From Epinephelus fuscoguttatus (lineage: Eukaryota; Chordata; Actinopteri; Perciformes; Serranidae), in the NCBI RefSeq assembly GCF_011397635.1, contig NC_064775.1, positions 15,761,452 to 15,825,451 on the forward strand: a DNA stretch of 64,000 nt. The letters are read 5' to 3'. The position numbers and the translations under genes are program-made. The notes below the pieces were generated by a model that saw nothing but the letters and a program-made list of their open reading frames with translations, was not told the origin of the DNA and ran no database searches. Below, in pieces: positions 1 through 10,999 of this stretch. How positions within the stretch are numbered: the first letter of the stretch is position 1; each line of letters starts with the position of its first letter.

Positions 1-541
1 CATTGATACTACATGTCTAAAGCTTCATACCGATTTTTTAAATTTAAATAATTAGACCTACACATTATGTGCAATAAACATTTCGGAGCTGCTCTAACAG
101 ACTGACAGTCTGATCCTTGTGCACAGTGTTATAAAAAGGAATAAATATAAAAAGGACAGAGATTTGATTCTGAGCTGAGGATGAATTCTCGCTGTGTAAT
201 ATTTGAATGTAAAGACAAAAACTGATGTCCAAAGAAATGACTGATGTGCATAAATTCAGTAACTTAAGACAGTCCTGAGTAACAAACTAATATCCAGCAG
301 GATTTAGATTGTGACAGACGGTAAATCTCCGCTAATGAATGCGCTTCGATACAAGCTTTGACACGGACTGAATGAATGAGGAAATGAAACAGCCTGTAAG
401 AGGAAAGAGACAGAGAAAAACTCAGGGTTTATTGAAGAAAACCTGCCAGCAAGCAGGTTAGGTTCACAGACTCAGTTGCCATGGTGATTGACTCAGAGTT
501 TGATTTACCTCTCTTTCTGCAACTGAAAACCCTCATTTCAG
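1..541. other. Presumed intron of the truncated CD200-like gene
   Basis: No Ig, membrane or signal exon could be recognised here in any frame. The stretch is AT-rich and ends in a plausible splice acceptor (CAG at 539-541). It is read as intron of the gene whose last exons follow. The earlier exons would lie before the window. Confidence 0.4.
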
Positions 542-2060
542 GGTTAATATACTTTAATATACTTTCTGGAATACCCCTCTGGACACCGCAAAGAACAACC
601 ACATATACTGAAGAGTAAGACACTTTATTCATTTTTCACTTTCATCTTTACCTCCCTAAATTATGTATTAACATATTTATTAAGTCAACTACAATGCACT
701 GTACTCTTCATGGACCTTTGTGTATTCATAGTCAGCATGTTTATCATCACTGTTGTTCAGAGTGATTTGGAAACTGACTATCATCATGTTTTTATCTGAA
801 GGTCCAAAGCACCTTTAATGATTCAAGAGAACGAGGTGCATAAGAAGACGTCTTCTGGGAAAAGGAAAGAAAATGGCTCCCCAAAAGAATTGTCTCTGAT
901 AGCAGGGTGTCAGTGACAGCAGTTGTGACCTGCGCCACAACACTGTCACGCCAAAAAACGAACTAGAAGAAAGCAGCTCCCTGGAGCTTCAACAGTCACA
1001 TGTAGAGCTCTGAAGCAGGTAACTTCACTCTAACTCAGAGTCACAGTGACCGCAACACAGTGCAACAGTAAAGCTTTGATTCAAACTAATCTAACAGGCA
1101 GATGACCAGAATACAACCTCATGTGTTTTGATGAGAAAAACGAAATGTCCTGTGAGGTTATAGCGCCATCTAGTGTGCTTTGTGAGGAGGAAGACGTTCA
1201 CATGAGCCCAAGTGTGTGCACATAGCACATTTGTATATAACTATAACTGTATGCAGCTATAAAGTTTAATTTACAGCTAACATATTAAATAACACACATG
1301 ATGTTATTTTCTGCATAATATTTTCTGTGTGTTCTTAATTTTGCACTTGACTCTGTTTTTTTCTGTCTGGACACATTATGTAGTTGTAATTGTGGTAAAG
1401 TGCTGACTGTATGTGGGTCAGGTGGATTTTGTTGTTGTCTTCTGTCTGTTTATATGTTTCTGCACTTGATGTGCTGTGCATTACTGTATGTCCATGGTGT
1501 TTCTAATGATCTAATGTTGTAGATTTAATAATTTATTCTGACTGTTTATTTTAATTTATTTTTGTTTTGTTTATAAAACAGCTGTATGTTTCACGAGTGG
1601 TTTCACTTCTGTTCACTTCATGTTGTTGTTGCCCCTGATTCTTATTTATTTATTGTCCAGTGATGTATGTCTCTGGATAGTTAGAGGACGTTTAACTGTC
1701 TGGAAACCAGGACGTCCATGTTCTAAAAACATAACTGAAATATATGAGTGTTCAGAAAGATTTAATCTTCCTCTTTTCACTGCACCAATGAAGGACTTTG
1801 AATTAATAACACCTACTGAAGAAACAATATAATTTAGCCACACAATTATTCTAGAAGCCGAGAACAGTCATTATTTCAGTTATTTTTTTAATGCCCTTAT
1901 CTCGAGATCAAGATTTAGTTATTTATTATTTTTGAGAAAATGAGCTTTGTTATAATGGCCTTAAAAAACATAATTGTAAGCATGGCATTCTTTGCTTGTA
2001 TGTACACTGAGGCTAAATGATGAATGTGTGTGAGTCTTGTGTTAAAGAGACATTCAGCTA
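520..2060 (+). repeat. Tandem-duplicated 3' segment of CD200-like genes, copy 1
   Basis: From the penultimate exon to about 1.1 kb past the stop codon, this segment matches 5160-5910, then 7539-7924, then 9452-9760. The two interruptions in the second copy are exactly the two Tc1-like elements. Shared landmarks are the tail exon, a block around 1010-1130 (against 5620-5750), the block at 1449-1500 (against 7540-7590), the block at 1655-1690 (against 7740-7775) and the block at 1980-2050 (against 9660-9735). It shows that the two CD200-like genes arose by tandem duplication before the Tc1 insertions. Confidence 0.75.
542..916 (+). CDS. CD200 (OX-2)-like membrane glycoprotein, 3' end only
   Basis: Two terminal exons of a paralogue of the gene at 3472-5544. 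The last exon (802-916) follows a TGAAG acceptor and encodes a cytoplasmic tail beginning SKAPLMIQENEV and ending KELSLIAGCQ before a TGA. This matches SKTPLMNGENNV...KESSLIAGCQ of the intact paralogue. The preceding exon (about 542-614, donor GTAAG) encodes LWTPQRTTTYTE near its end, like RTPQKTTERTE in the paralogue. Its 5' boundary is uncertain: the CAG acceptor at 539-541 gives a phase 1 entry, while the paralogue exon enters in phase 2, and a short AATATACTTT duplication lies at its start. The signal, Ig and membrane exons would lie before position 1. The gene may be functional or a degenerating copy; the window cannot tell. Confidence 0.6.
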
Positions 2061-2439
2061 CTGTAAAACCTCATTTAATAGCCCACACTATTATTTAAAT
2101 CACTGACATCAACAGGCCTATATTTGGAACAGGCCTTTGATTCCTTTCACACAGAACTGTTGCTCAGCAAAGATCAGGAATTACAAACACATTTCTTTTG
2201 CCACACCGGGCTGATAAAAGGGACTGGGCTTTTAACTGAGCTTTTTTGGTAAATTAAAAATGTGTCGGCAAAATAAACCTTGAATTAAAATGAATATTTG
2301 TGTGGATTACTGAGCCAAGTCCCAAACTGTCAGGGGCCCCTCTGAGCTTCACCTACAATATGTCAAATTAGCACATAGCCTAGCAACCTGGAAGAGACTC
2401 GAAATGCCTAGAACACTACACAAAGAGATGCAAAAGAAC
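2061..2439. other. Intergenic, nothing recognised
   Basis: This stretch lies between the end of the duplicated segment and the LINE. No coding exon or clear element end was seen. It is AT-rich with an A-rich AGAGACACAAAAC-type simple repeat toward 2410-2480. Confidence 0.3.
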
Positions 2440-3410
2440 TGCAAAAAGACAAAAACAAAAAAGGACAAAATAAAGAGACACAAAACCAGCACAAGAGAAT
2501 TGGAAGGAGATAGTCATTGTTCCCATAAGGAAACCAGGGAAAGATGCTAGTAAACCAACAACTTACAGACCAATAGCATGAACATTTAATATCTGCAAAC
2601 TTATGGAGAGAATGGTAAATGAAAGATTGATGTATTTTATAGAGAAACATGGTTTAATTGAAGGATTTCAAAGTGGATTTCGGATAGGGAGGATTATGGA
2701 AGTGTAGTGTATGGTTCTGCTGCAAAAACTGTATTAACTGTGATCCAGGCTCAGGCTCTTAGGCTGTGTGTAGGGGCAAGAAGAACATCACCTGTGTGTG
2801 CCTCGCAAGTTGAAGCAGGAGAAATGCCACTGTCTTTATGTAGGAAGAGTTAATTATTGGATGAATCTAAGAGGACATGAATAAAATCACCCAACCGGAA
2901 AAGTGTTACAACAATGTTGGGAAAGGGAGAGAACAATGAATTTAAGTTTTGGATGGACAGGAGATGAAACAGCAAGAGACCTGGGGGTGTATGAAATGCA
3001 GTTCGGCCCGACAGTATTGTGGCCTGCAACCCCTGTGTGGATGTTAGAGTATGGTAATGGGACAATTCACATTATAGGGAAACATGTAAATGGATTATGT
3101 GACTATTGTCAGACACCAGAAACAGTGGAACATGTGATTACTGCAACAAATACAGAAAGGAACGGAAGGAAATGCTGGAGGAGATGAGGAGAGAAGGACT
3201 TACAGGATCAAGCATAAAAAAGGACATACTGGCGTGTGGTGAGACTGGGAAAGGCAGAAAGTGTCCGATGTGCTTTCTAAAAAGAACTGGATTGATATGG
3301 AGAATATGAGGCACTGGATAATATAGGAGTCAAATAACTCCAGAAGATGGCGGTAATGCGACGCTAAGGATGCAAACTACCGTAAAACCACGGAGAAGAA
3401 GAAGGACACG
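2440..3410 (+). mobile_element. 5'-truncated, decayed non-LTR retrotransposon (I/Nimbus-like LINE)
   Basis: The + strand translation, with several breaks, gives reverse transcriptase pieces: VIVPIRKPGKDASKPTTYRPI followed by KLMERMVNERL and LIEGFQSGFR near 2500-2690. Next come GSVVYGSAAKT and ALRLCVGARRTSPVCA (about 2700-2800), then the C-terminal Cys-rich piece CDYCQTPETVEHV (about 3095-3140). That order is known for I-clade LINEs of fish. The 3' end near 3330-3405 has a GGCGGTAATGC motif and a GAAGAAGAAG tail, also usual for these elements. An internal deletion removes the catalytic centre. The 3' end lies only about 65 bp before the start codon of the next gene. The A-rich stretch at 2405-2460 may be part of it or an unrelated simple repeat. 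Confidence 0.7.
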
Positions 3411-3425
3411 CCCCTTACATTAATA

Positions 3426-3437
3426 AGTTTCACTTCA
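3426..3437 (-). promoter_or_regulatory. Possible IRF/ISRE-like site before the CD200-like start codon
   Basis: AGTTTCACTTCA here reads TGAAGTGAAACT on the - strand, close to the GAAANNGAAA core bound by interferon regulatory factors. It sits about 35-45 bp before the ATG at 3472 and just after the LINE tail. A single short match has little weight alone. Confidence 0.25.
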
Positions 3438-3471
3438 GACTTTTGGCGGTAAATCCAGTCCAGCAGCAGAA

Positions 3472-5544
3472 ATGGTGCACCGAGCAGTCATCCTTCTCTT
3501 TTATTTGTTGGGATTCCTTCAGAAAGGTGAGAAAGAGATAACACAGTCATTTCATAGCCTGTAAGTTATTTATTGTAATGAAACTGAAAGCACAGCTGTG
3601 TGACTCCTGTCGGCTCTGTTCTTATTATTGCAGGCGTGTAATGTGTTTTAGGCGGGTAATTGTGAAAATACTTTTACTTTGTTTGATGACAATATTACTG
3701 TTTACATAGAAGTTTACAAAGCAACAGATACTTAACAAATGAGACTTCATCACTGAGTTAAACCTGACTATTGTAGCCTATTAGCCTATATCACGACAAC
3801 AACAACAATAACAACAACAACGGGCGCGCGCGGGAACGCAGGTGTGGTTTACCTATCAGGTATAAACTTTTGCCCCGCCCCTTTATCCTTAATCCTGTAT
3901 TATTTTGTTTTTGGACTATTTTAAGTGAAGAAATGTGATGCGTTATATATTTTTTTGTGCCACTGATTTGCTGTGGACAGTTGTGTTCAGCAGCTCCTCT
4001 CAACGTTATGGTCAGGTGAAGGTAGGCAGTCACTCAGGACACTTGACCAACAGAGGAACACACTGCCTCACCTCTGACACTGTCCTCCCTGCAGGTCTAG
4101 CAGCTGTGATAGAGACTCAGCAGACTGTGATGGCAGCAGTGGGAGAAGACGCTCTTTTAAACTGTCAGCTGATGCAACCTAAAGATGTTGTTCAAGTCAC
4201 ATGGCAGAAAATTTTACCTGACAAGGAGCAGAATGTCGCTACTTACACCAAATACTTTGGTCAGAGAGTGAACCCTGGTTTTAGAGATAAAATGAAGTTT
4301 AAATATGCTGGACTGCAGAACAGCTCCATAGTTATTAATAATGTGACGGAGGAAGATGAAGGATGCTATCACTGTTTGTTTAACTCCTACCCTGATGGAG
4401 CTCTGACTGGTTCAACCTGCCTCCAACTCTATGGTAAGAACCTTACAGTGTTATTAAAGACATCTCCATCATCCTTAAAGTCTGTCCTGTAAAAACTTGA
4501 TGTGATGTTTTTAAATGTGTGGTGTGTGCAGAGCTGCATGAACCCGTTCTACATGTCAGAGAATCAAACTCTCCTGAAGAGGCAGTTGTGTCCTGCTCGG
4601 CCACAGGTCGACCTGCTCCCACAGTAACACTGACTGTCCCTCACTACAACTCTACTAGTGTCACCAACACCAACGCTACAGTCACTGTCACTGCTACAGC
4701 CGTGCTGCCTCGTCTCCATGGCAACAGCACACAGGTTGGATGTGCAGTGCGAGTGCTCTCTGGTCCTCAGATAGAGGTGTTTACCATGATTCCTGAGGTC
4801 ACACTGTCGTCTGCTGATGGTGAGAAACACCTCGGCGTCACTAAGTGAACCTTTATGTGTTCTCATGTCAGTCTCACTATTTCATCTGTAGTTGCTTTAT
4901 GAATGTTGAGTGTTACTAATTTTCCTCTCTTCTCACAGATGTCACTTTGATCACTGTGTTGGTCGTGGTGTCCTGTGTTTGTGTTGCTGCTGCAGTCATC
5001 ATCATCATCCTGCTTATAAGGAAACATCAGAAAAGGTAAATTTAAACTTGCCTTGTTGTAACATCAGTGTCTCACAGTTAATATTATAATTACTGATTGA
5101 GATTTATTTAGACAAAACCCACAAATAAATGTTTGTTCAGCACTGACTTTTCTTAAATCCTTCAGTGTGTCACACAGAGACTGTGAGGAGAACAGGACAC
5201 CACAAAAAACAACTGAACGGACTGAGTAAGTCACTGAATTCATTTTTCACATGTACTTTCATCTGTACCTCCCTAACTCATGTGTTTTATGTAGTCAATC
5301 ACAATGCACTGTACTCTTCATGGACCTTTGTGTATTCATAGTCAGCATGTTTATCATCACTGTTGTTTAGAGTGATTTGGAAACTGACTAATATCTTGTT
5401 TTTATCTGAAGGTCCAAAACACCTTTAATGAATGGAGAGAACAATGTACGGCAACGGACGTCTCCTGAGAAAAATAAAGAAAATGGCTCCCCAAAAGAAT
5501 CATCTCTGATAGCAGGGTGTCAGCGACAGCTGTTTTTACCGTAG
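3472..5544 (+). CDS. CD200 (OX-2)-like membrane glycoprotein, complete, six exons, 323 aa
   Basis: Exons by hand: 3472-3526, 4095-4433, 4532-4819, 4939-5035, 5166-5225, 5412-5544. All have GT-AG borders, phases join (1,1,1,2,2), and the sum is 972 nt. Residues 1-18 are a signal peptide (MVHRAVILLFYLLGFLQK). Residues 19-131 form a V-type Ig domain with LNCQL, VTWQK and the DEGCYHCLFNSYPDG signature typical of CD200. Residues 132-227 form a C-type domain with VVSCSATGRPAPTVT and many N-glycosylation sites. A membrane segment spans about 231-254 (LITVLVVVSCVCVAAAV), then a 69-residue basic tail. CD200 of mammals is a leukocyte surface ligand that delivers an inhibitory signal through CD200R; that role is inferred from family. 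No ITIM was seen in the tail. The ATG lies 65 bp after a LINE end. Orthology to mammalian CD200 rather than a fish-specific paralogue is not settled. Confidence 0.85.
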
Positions 5545-5913
5545 CCACAAGACTGTTAAACCAAAACAGAGGAACTTGAAGAAAGCAGCTCCCTGGAGCT
5601 TCAACAGTCACATGTAGAGCTCTGAAGCAGGTAACTTCACTCTAACTCAGAGTCACAGTGACTGCAACACAGTGCAACAGTAAAGCTTTGATTCAAACTA
5701 ATCTAACAGGCAGATGACCAGAATACAAGCTGATGTGTTTTGATGAGAACAAGGAAATGTCCTGTGAGGTGGTCAGGTGATTATTTTATTCCAAATAAGC
5801 ACACACTATAATGCAGCTATAAAGCTTAATTCAAAGCTAACTCAAAGCTCAAAGTATTAAATAACACACATAATGTTATATTCTGCTTAATATTTTCTGT
5901 GTTTGCACTTATA

Positions 5914-7538
5914 CAGTACAGGCCAAAAGTTTGGACACACCCCATTCAACGTGTTTTCTTTATTTTCATGACTATTTACATTGTAGATTCTCACTGAAGG
6001 CATCAAAACTATGAATGAACACATGTGAAGTTATGTACTTAACAAAAAAAGGTGAAATAACTGAAAACATGTTTTATATTCTAGTTTCTTCAAAATAGCC
6101 ACCCTTTGCTCTGATTACTGCTTTGCACACTCTTGGCATTCTCTCCATGAGCTTCAAGAGGTAGTCACCTGAAATGGTTTCCACTTCACAGGTGTGCCTT
6201 ATCAGGGTTAATTAGTGGAATTTCTTGCTTTATCAATGGGGTTGGGACCATCAGTTGTGTTGTGCAGAAGTCAGGTTAATACACAGCCGACAGCCCTATT
6301 GGACAACTGTTAAAATTCATATTATGGCAAGAACCAATCAGCTAACTAAAGAAAAAGAGTGGCCATCATTACTTTAAGAAATGAAGGTCAGTCAGTCCGG
6401 AAAATTGCAAAAACTTTAAATGTGTCCCCAAGTGGAGTTGCAAAAACCATCAAGCGCTACAACGAAACTGGCACACATGAGGACCGACCCAGGAAAGGAA
6501 GACCAAGAGTCACCTCTGCTTCTGAGGATAAGTTCATCCGAGTCACCAGCCTCAGAAATAGCAAGTTAACAGCAGCTCAGATCAGAGACCAGATGAATGC
6601 CACACAGAGTTCTAGCAGCAGACCCATCTCTAGAACAACTGTTAAGAGGAGACTGCGCGAATCAGGCCTTCATGGTCAAATAGCTGCGAGGAAACCACTG
6701 CTAAGGAGAGGCAACAAGCAGAAGAGATTTGTTTGGGCCAAGAAACACAAGGAATGGACATTAGACCAGTGGAAATCTGTGCTTTGGTCTGATGAGTCTA
6801 AATTTGAGATCTTTGGTTCCAACCGCTGTGTCTTTGTGAGACGCAGAAAAGGTGAACGGATGGATTCCACATGCCTGGTTCCCACTGTGAAGCATGGAGG
6901 AGGAGGTGTGATGGTGTGGGGGTGTTTTGCTGGTGACACTGTTGGGGATTTATTCAAAATTGAAGGCACACTGAACCAGCATGGCTACCACAGCATCCTG
7001 CAGCGACATGCCATCCCATCCGGTTTGCGTTTAGTTGGACGATCATTTATTTTTCAACAGGACAATGACCCCAAACACACCTCCAGGCTGTGTAAGGGCT
7101 ATTTGACCAAGAAGGAGAGTGATGGAGTGCTGCGGCAGATGACCTGGCCTCCACAGTCACCGGACCTGAACCCAATCGAGATGGTTTGGGGTGAGCTGGA
7201 CCGCAGAGTGAAGGCAAAGGGGCCAACAAGTGCTAAACACCTCTGGGAACTCCTTCAAGACTGTTGGAAAACCATTTCAGGTGACTACCTCTTGAAGCTC
7301 ATGGAGAGAATGCCAAGAGTGTGCAAAGCAGTAATCAGAGCAAAGGGTGGCTATTTTGAAGAAACTAGAATATAAAACATGTTTTCAGTTATTTCACCTT
7401 TTTTTGTTAAGTACATAACTCCACATGTGTTCATTCATAGTTTTGATGCCTTCAGTGAGAATCTACAATGTAAATAGTCATGAAAATAAAGAAAACGCAT
7501 TGAATGAGAAGGTGTGTCCAAACTTTTGGCCTGTACTG
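5914..7538 (+). mobile_element. Tc1/mariner transposon, nearly intact, 1.6 kb
   Basis: Terminal inverted repeats start CAGTACAGGCC and end GGCCTGTACTG, flanked on both sides by the TA target dinucleotide (5912-5913 and 7539-7540). The matching termini extend for well over 80 bp: the AGATTCTCACTGAAGG block near 5985 recurs inverted near 7450. It encodes a near full-length transposase. The related copy of this flank (520-2060) has no such insertion, so it came after the CD200-like duplication. Confidence 0.93.
6324..7375 (+). pseudogene. Tc1-like transposase with one N-terminal frameshift
   Basis: The ATG at 6324 opens MARTNQLTKEK, but the frame is lost by one missing base in the A-run near 6350-6356. 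Reading then continues open for 338 codons from 6359 to the stop at 7375. The product has a paired helix-turn-helix DNA-binding region (SVRKIAKTLNVSPSGVAKTI, then the GRPR hook) and a DDE catalytic core. The core is visible as [22 protein letters not shown] and SPDLNPIEMVWGEL. Apart from the frameshift no internal stop occurs, so the copy is young. Without the shift the length would be about 350 residues, normal for the family. An internal start at 6359 would lack part of the first helix and is unlikely to give active protein. Confidence 0.88.
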
Positions 7539-7924
7539 TATGTTTCTGCACTTGATGTGCTGTGCAGTATATCCAACGCATTTCTAATGATCGAATGTTT
7601 TAGATTTGATAATTATTCTCTGACTGTTTGTTAATTTATTTTTATTTTGTTTATAAAACAAGTGTGTTAATGTCACGAGAGATTTGGCGTCTGTGCACTA
7701 CACGTTTTGTTGCCTCTGATTCTTACTTATGACAGGTGTTTGTCCAGTGACGTATGTCTCTGGATAGTTATAACTGAAAAAATATGAGAGTGTTTAGAAA
7801 ATCATTTCACTGCACCAACCTGCCACAAAGAACTGTGAGTCAGTAACACTTGATGGAGAAATGAAATGATTTAGCCACACAATTATTCTCTGCCATGATC
7901 TTTTCATGTAAATATTTTGTCACA

Positions 7925-9451
7925 CAGTGGTGGAAAAAAGTTTTCGGACACCCTTAAAATTTTACACAATCTCAAATATTATCATGAAATATTTGTGGAA
8001 AAATCTTTTTTGTGTTTCAAAAGGTGTGGCTGCATTAGACAGATACAAACAAATACAAATTATATTTTTTTGTTTATTGTTTACAAGAAAAACTAACAAA
8101 ACTAAATTCTTGACAGTTTCAATATGTCAGTTCTCAACATTGTCTGTATCAAAGTCAACAAATAACAGAGAATGTGTTCAAAACTGAACAAAAAATAAAT
8201 AAACCATCACATCATCAAATTGATATTTAGTAGTCCTGCCATTGGCACGTAGTAGAGCTCTAATCCTGGCTGGCATGTTCCCCACGAGCCTTTCACACTG
8301 TTGAGGGGTAATCTTGTCCCATTCTTCTTGAATTACTGCTTTTAATTCTTCTAAATTCTTTGGTTTATGCTTTGAAACAGACCTTTTGATAATCCACCAC
8401 AGATTTTCAATGGGGCTCATGTCCGGGGATTGAGCTGGCCACTCTAAGACCTGGATCCTGTGCTCCTGCAGCCAAGTTCTACTGGCCTTGGATGTGTGTC
8501 AAGGGGCATTATCTTGTTGAAACATCCAGTTTTTACCTCGAGGAATAGTACACGCGCAGAAGGGAGCATGTGGGTTTGAGAATGGTACAATACTTGGTAG
8601 AGTTCAATGTGCCATCACAGACAGTGAGATGACCAACACCAGCAGCACTCATGCATCCCCAAACCATGATACTGCCTCCACCATGCTTGACAGTAGGTAC
8701 TGTACATGCTGGAGATAATGCTTCGCCTGGCCTTCTGCGTACCCTCACATTAGTAGGAGGAAGATAAAGCTGGAAACTGGACTCATCTGACCACAAAATC
8801 TTTTCCTGGCTGTCCAGTTCTTGTGTGCCTGGGCCCAACGACGCCGGGCTAACCTCTGTCTCTCATTGATCAGGGGCTTCTTGATAGCCTTGTAGGACCT
8901 TAAGCCATGATCTAAAAGTCGGGACACTGGACACCAGTTTGGTTTGACCACTGCTGCTGAAGCTCCTGTGATGTCATTCGGCGGTTTTGCCTGCACATGC
9001 GGATCAGGATGCGGTCATTTCTTGCTGAAGAAACCCTTGGACGCCCAGATCTTGGTTTGTCTTCCAAGCTGTTGGTTCGTCTGTATTTCTGCAGAGTGTA
9101 TCCAACTGCTGAAGGACTGCATCTGCACTTCCTGGCTATCTGGCGGCAGCTGTACCCTTCCTGGCTGAGAATCTTTATCTTCAGGCGTGTTTCCTGCGTT
9201 AGGTTCCTTGTTTTAGCCATTTTTGTGTCTGAAGAACTTTCAAATGTGCTGGCTTTATGTAGACACGAAGCTTGGCAACAAAAATTGTGTCTTTTAATAA
9301 AAAGAACGACCTTCATCACTGGTACCAAAATGACCCAATACTCAAAATTTCTTATGTATTTTTATGGAACCAATCAATTTTAAGTTTTTAATGGCTTTTT
9401 TAGGATTTATCACAAATGCACGGGGTGTCTGAAAACTTTTTTCCACCACTG
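7925..9451 (-). mobile_element. Second Tc1/mariner transposon, older and broken
   Basis: Inverted termini CAGTGGTGGAAAAAAGTTTTC (7925 on) and its complement ending CCACCACTG (to 9451) bound the element. TA follows the right end; at the left the flanking dinucleotide is CA, probably a mutated TA. The transposase lies on the - strand in fragments. It belongs to a different Tc1 subfamily from the neighbour, judging by termini and protein. Confidence 0.9.
8178..9220 (-). pseudogene. Tc1-like transposase, multiply disrupted
   Basis: The start is MAKTRNLTQETRLKIKIL at 9220, followed by the helix-turn-helix (GYSCRQIARKCRCSPSAVGY) and the GRPR hook. Downstream pieces in other frames are RRRWAQAHKNWT, LWSDESSFQLYLPP, VPTVKHGGGSIMVWGCMSA and, last, MSPIENLWWIIKRSVSK. 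At least three frame changes are needed to follow the protein. The segment with the second catalytic Asp (about 8420-8530) is degraded. It is non-functional. Confidence 0.88.
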
Positions 9452-9797
9452 TATCTGTAAAAGTCTTACAGCAATTCACTGTTATGTATGTATAGATGTA
9501 TACATAATTTTATGAATGCTTCTCTTTGTATTTTTTTTTTTATATATATATGTAAACTGAAATATGGCAAAGATGTTTACAGGCGACTACGGATGCTAAA
9601 AACAACAGCTATTCTTCCATTTTTTATGATGCTGCTATTAAATAAAATGTAATAATTGTAAGCACAGCCATTCTTGGTTTCCATAGGGGCCTGTATGTAT
9701 ACTAAGGGTAAATGATGAATGTGAGTCTTGTGTTTAAGAAATCAGCAGGTCTATATCTGATTCCCTTTGCTGTTGGTCCTCTTTTTGGTGTACCGTA

Positions 9798-10531
9798 AGG
9801 ATGTTTTCATATATAGTCCTTTTTAAACAACTCTTTAAGTGCACCAAAAAGTGAACCAACAATAAAGGGACTGAGTTCCTGAAACAGATTCAAAAGAATC
9901 TGTTTCAGGAAATGTCTGGATAAATGCACATGTAATGACAGTGAGACGTAGACTGACTGAATGTGGAGAAACAGACACTATTGAAACTGCACTTATTTTT
10001 CTTGAGACATCTCAGGCTGTTCATCTGTTTTGTGAAAGGATGAATGTCTACATATGTGCTTCCAATTCTTTACACAAAAAATTAAAATATTGGAGCTGAT
10101 GGTACTTATAGCTTATTGTGCCATGGTTTTATTGGTCCGGCCCATCTGAGATCAAATTCGGTTGAATGTGGCCCATGAACTAAATTGAGTTTGAGACCCC
10201 TGGTCTAGATCACATGCTATTGCACTGGAAGGCCTGAGAAAAAAACAGATTAAACCACGTCTGCCAGTAATGCTTGCAAGGACGCAGGACGAGGAGTAGT
10301 TTGGTCTATGCAAGATAATGCATGTCTGCAGATGTGGAACAGAACACATCAAATGGCAACAGTCTGCAGCACAGAAACACTAAGGTTTTCCTCCAGTTTA
10401 GTTTATATGAAAGTGAGTGGCTTCATAACCAAACTGCAGGGCCACATCCAAGTCAAAACAAAACTATGTCATACATATTATATATAGGCTTTGGTTCATT
10501 TAAAAAGGACTACATGTGAAAACATCCTCAA
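9798..10531. mobile_element. Non-autonomous inverted-repeat element (about 0.73 kb) with nested repeat ends
   Basis: AGGATGTTTTCATATATAGTCC near 9799 recurs in inverted orientation near 10505-10530 (GGACTACATGTGAAAACATCCT), giving arms of about 30 bp. The interior holds no transposase. Around 10100-10204 and again at 10535-10597 there are GGCCCATGAAC / TTTGAGACCCCTGG and GTGGGCCACATGTTTGACA type sequences. These resemble the ends of hAT-like non-autonomous elements common in fish. The nesting order is not resolved. Confidence 0.45.
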
Positions 10532-10739
10532 GTGGGCCTGATTGGACCCTATGGCGGCCGGTTCTGGCCCGTGGGCCACATGTTTGACACCCCTGGTTTA
10601 GAAACCAATGAGCTGTTAAAAGAAACTGTGGTGACTTATGAGAAGCAATACTCTAACTAGCAAATCATGTGTGATTTTCAGCAGCACGTGCACAAAATGG
10701 CCACCAGAGGTCCTGCTTTCCTTTAATTTTCCCGAAGAA

Positions 10740-10873
10740 GAGTTGAGGGTGTTTGCAGCAGCAGGAAATTCAGCTCAGTTCAGTCGTGGTTAAATGTGGG
10801 AAGCATGGATCCCTCCGCTGCAGTCTCACTTTACCTGTAACACAGAAGACAACGGACTTTGATTTGTCAGTGG
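10740..10873 (+). other. Possible 5'-UTR exon of the three-Ig CD200-like gene
   Basis: A stretch without repeats ends at a strong donor (CAGTGG then GTGAGT at 10874). It could join the acceptor TTTGCAG at 12589-12595, which opens the exon holding the ATG at 12634. No TATA box is evident. The 5' limit is a guess. Confidence 0.35.
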
Positions 10874-10999
10874 GTGAGTTTGATGTCTTTTATTGTGAAA
10901 AGCTCTAGTTATAGCCTGAATAACATCAAGTTTTAGTAACTGTAGTCTCTCTTACTCAAACTAGGAATGTCAACACACCTAAATTAGTCTGACTTTAAA

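Larger units (their letters stand above)
5160..9760 (+). repeat. Tandem-duplicated 3' segment of CD200-like genes, copy 2 (split by two Tc1 elements)
   Basis: This is the counterpart of 520-2060. It includes the last two exons of the intact CD200-like gene and its 3' flank. The flank is interrupted at 5914-7538 and 7925-9451 by Tc1-like transposons absent from copy 1. Homology resumes directly after each element. Confidence 0.7.
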
